This document shows, piece by piece, positions 63,760-64,000 of a stretch of DNA of 64,000 nt. This DNA comes from Marisediminitalea aggregata (GTDB taxonomy: Bacteria > Pseudomonadota > Gammaproteobacteria > Enterobacterales > Alteromonadaceae): contig NZ_FQWD01000001.1 in NCBI RefSeq assembly GCF_900129565.1, positions 372,001 through 436,000 of the forward strand, written 5' to 3'. Under the pieces are notes generated by a model. That model was not told where the DNA came from and did not search any database. It was given only the letters and a program-made list of their open reading frames with translations. Position 1 is the stretch's first letter, and each line of letters begins with the position of its first letter. The translations under genes and the position numbers were made by a program.

Positions 63760-64000
63760 ATGTCTTCACTCACACACTCCATGCAGTTAATTTTAACGCT
63801 GGTGAAAACACAGGGTCAGGTACTCAAACCTCTGGAAAGTACATTGTCTGTGCATGGCATCAGTTTTACCGAATGGCTGGTTATGCACCGCCTATACCAG
63901 TCCAGCGATCACACTATTAAACGCGTCTCGTTGGCCGACGCAATTGGTGTTACGGCCTCCGGGGTAACGCGTTTGCTATTGCCCATGGAAAAAGTCGGCT
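63760..64000 (+). CDS. MarR-family transcriptional regulator (N-terminal part)
   Basis: About 80 residues before the window edge; ATG 63760 with AAGGA upstream. The winged-helix pattern of MarR is visible: SFTEWLVMHRLYQSS, RVSLADAIGVTASGVTRLLLPMEKVG. The inducer cannot be predicted. The upstream dyad suggests autoregulation. Confidence 0.82.
   Translation, partial: MSSLTHSMQLILTLVKTQGQVLKPLESTLSVHGISFTEWLVMHRLYQSSDHTIKRVSLADAIGVTASGVTRLLLPMEKVG

Noticed and set aside
1..64000. Prophage, insertion sequence, CRISPR or integron
   Set aside because: No transposase, integrase other than XerC, regular spaced repeats or Cas genes were recognised.

Overview
The window looks like chromosome of a marine gammaproteobacterium of the Alteromonadaceae type. 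This rests on the many TonB-dependent receptors, the proteobacterial order lptM-lysA-dapF-DUF484-xerC-yigB and the moderate GC. The genus cannot be fixed from the sequence alone.

Bases 1-31,700 hold a large L-arabinose/arabinan locus. On the left are a GH127 lipoprotein cut by the window edge, a cytoplasmic GH43, a GPH-family sugar symporter and a TonB-dependent receptor. Divergent from the receptor is a chain of a modular GH43 arabinanase-like lipoprotein, a second GH43 lipoprotein and a GH51 arabinofuranosidase. After an unrelated insert (tapT, a siderophore receptor with a Fur-like box, a small outer-membrane barrel and an alpha/beta-hydrolase) come galM, GH97 and GH43-ricin, then a HAD phosphatase, araBDA, and tal and tkt. 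Polymer is probably cut at the surface, carried in by the receptor and symporter, and the arabinose is isomerised, phosphorylated and epimerised to D-xylulose-5-P, which transaldolase and transketolase feed to central metabolism. A 13-bp pseudo-palindrome close to ATTGTATGATAAT lies upstream of seven of these units, which suggests one regulon. No regulator gene for it is visible here.

Bases 31,900-40,700 are mixed housekeeping: VOC protein, SPFH/NfeD pair, YajR-like MFS, uvrA with a thioesterase and a 2OG oxygenase, and amtB. Bases 41,100-46,750 are accessory: a Tat-exported GH43, a CPBP membrane protein, an S9 peptidase and a PH-domain protein. Immediately upstream of the CPBP gene is a previously uncalled 52-codon gene (43647-43805, minus). 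Its product has a textbook double-glycine leader, so this looks like a small bacteriocin-like peptide locus and is the most novel item in the window.

Bases 46,800-64,000 are core genes: DUF3299, ppa, fbp, mpl, ubiX, S1/P1 nuclease, rraA, PAP2 plus an MJ1255-type glycosyltransferase, lptM-lysA-dapF-DUF484-xerC-yigB, cysE, uvrD with a LexA-like box, a two-REC GGDEF protein, and the start of a MarR regulator. No rRNA, tRNA, CRISPR array, insertion sequence or phage was recognised.
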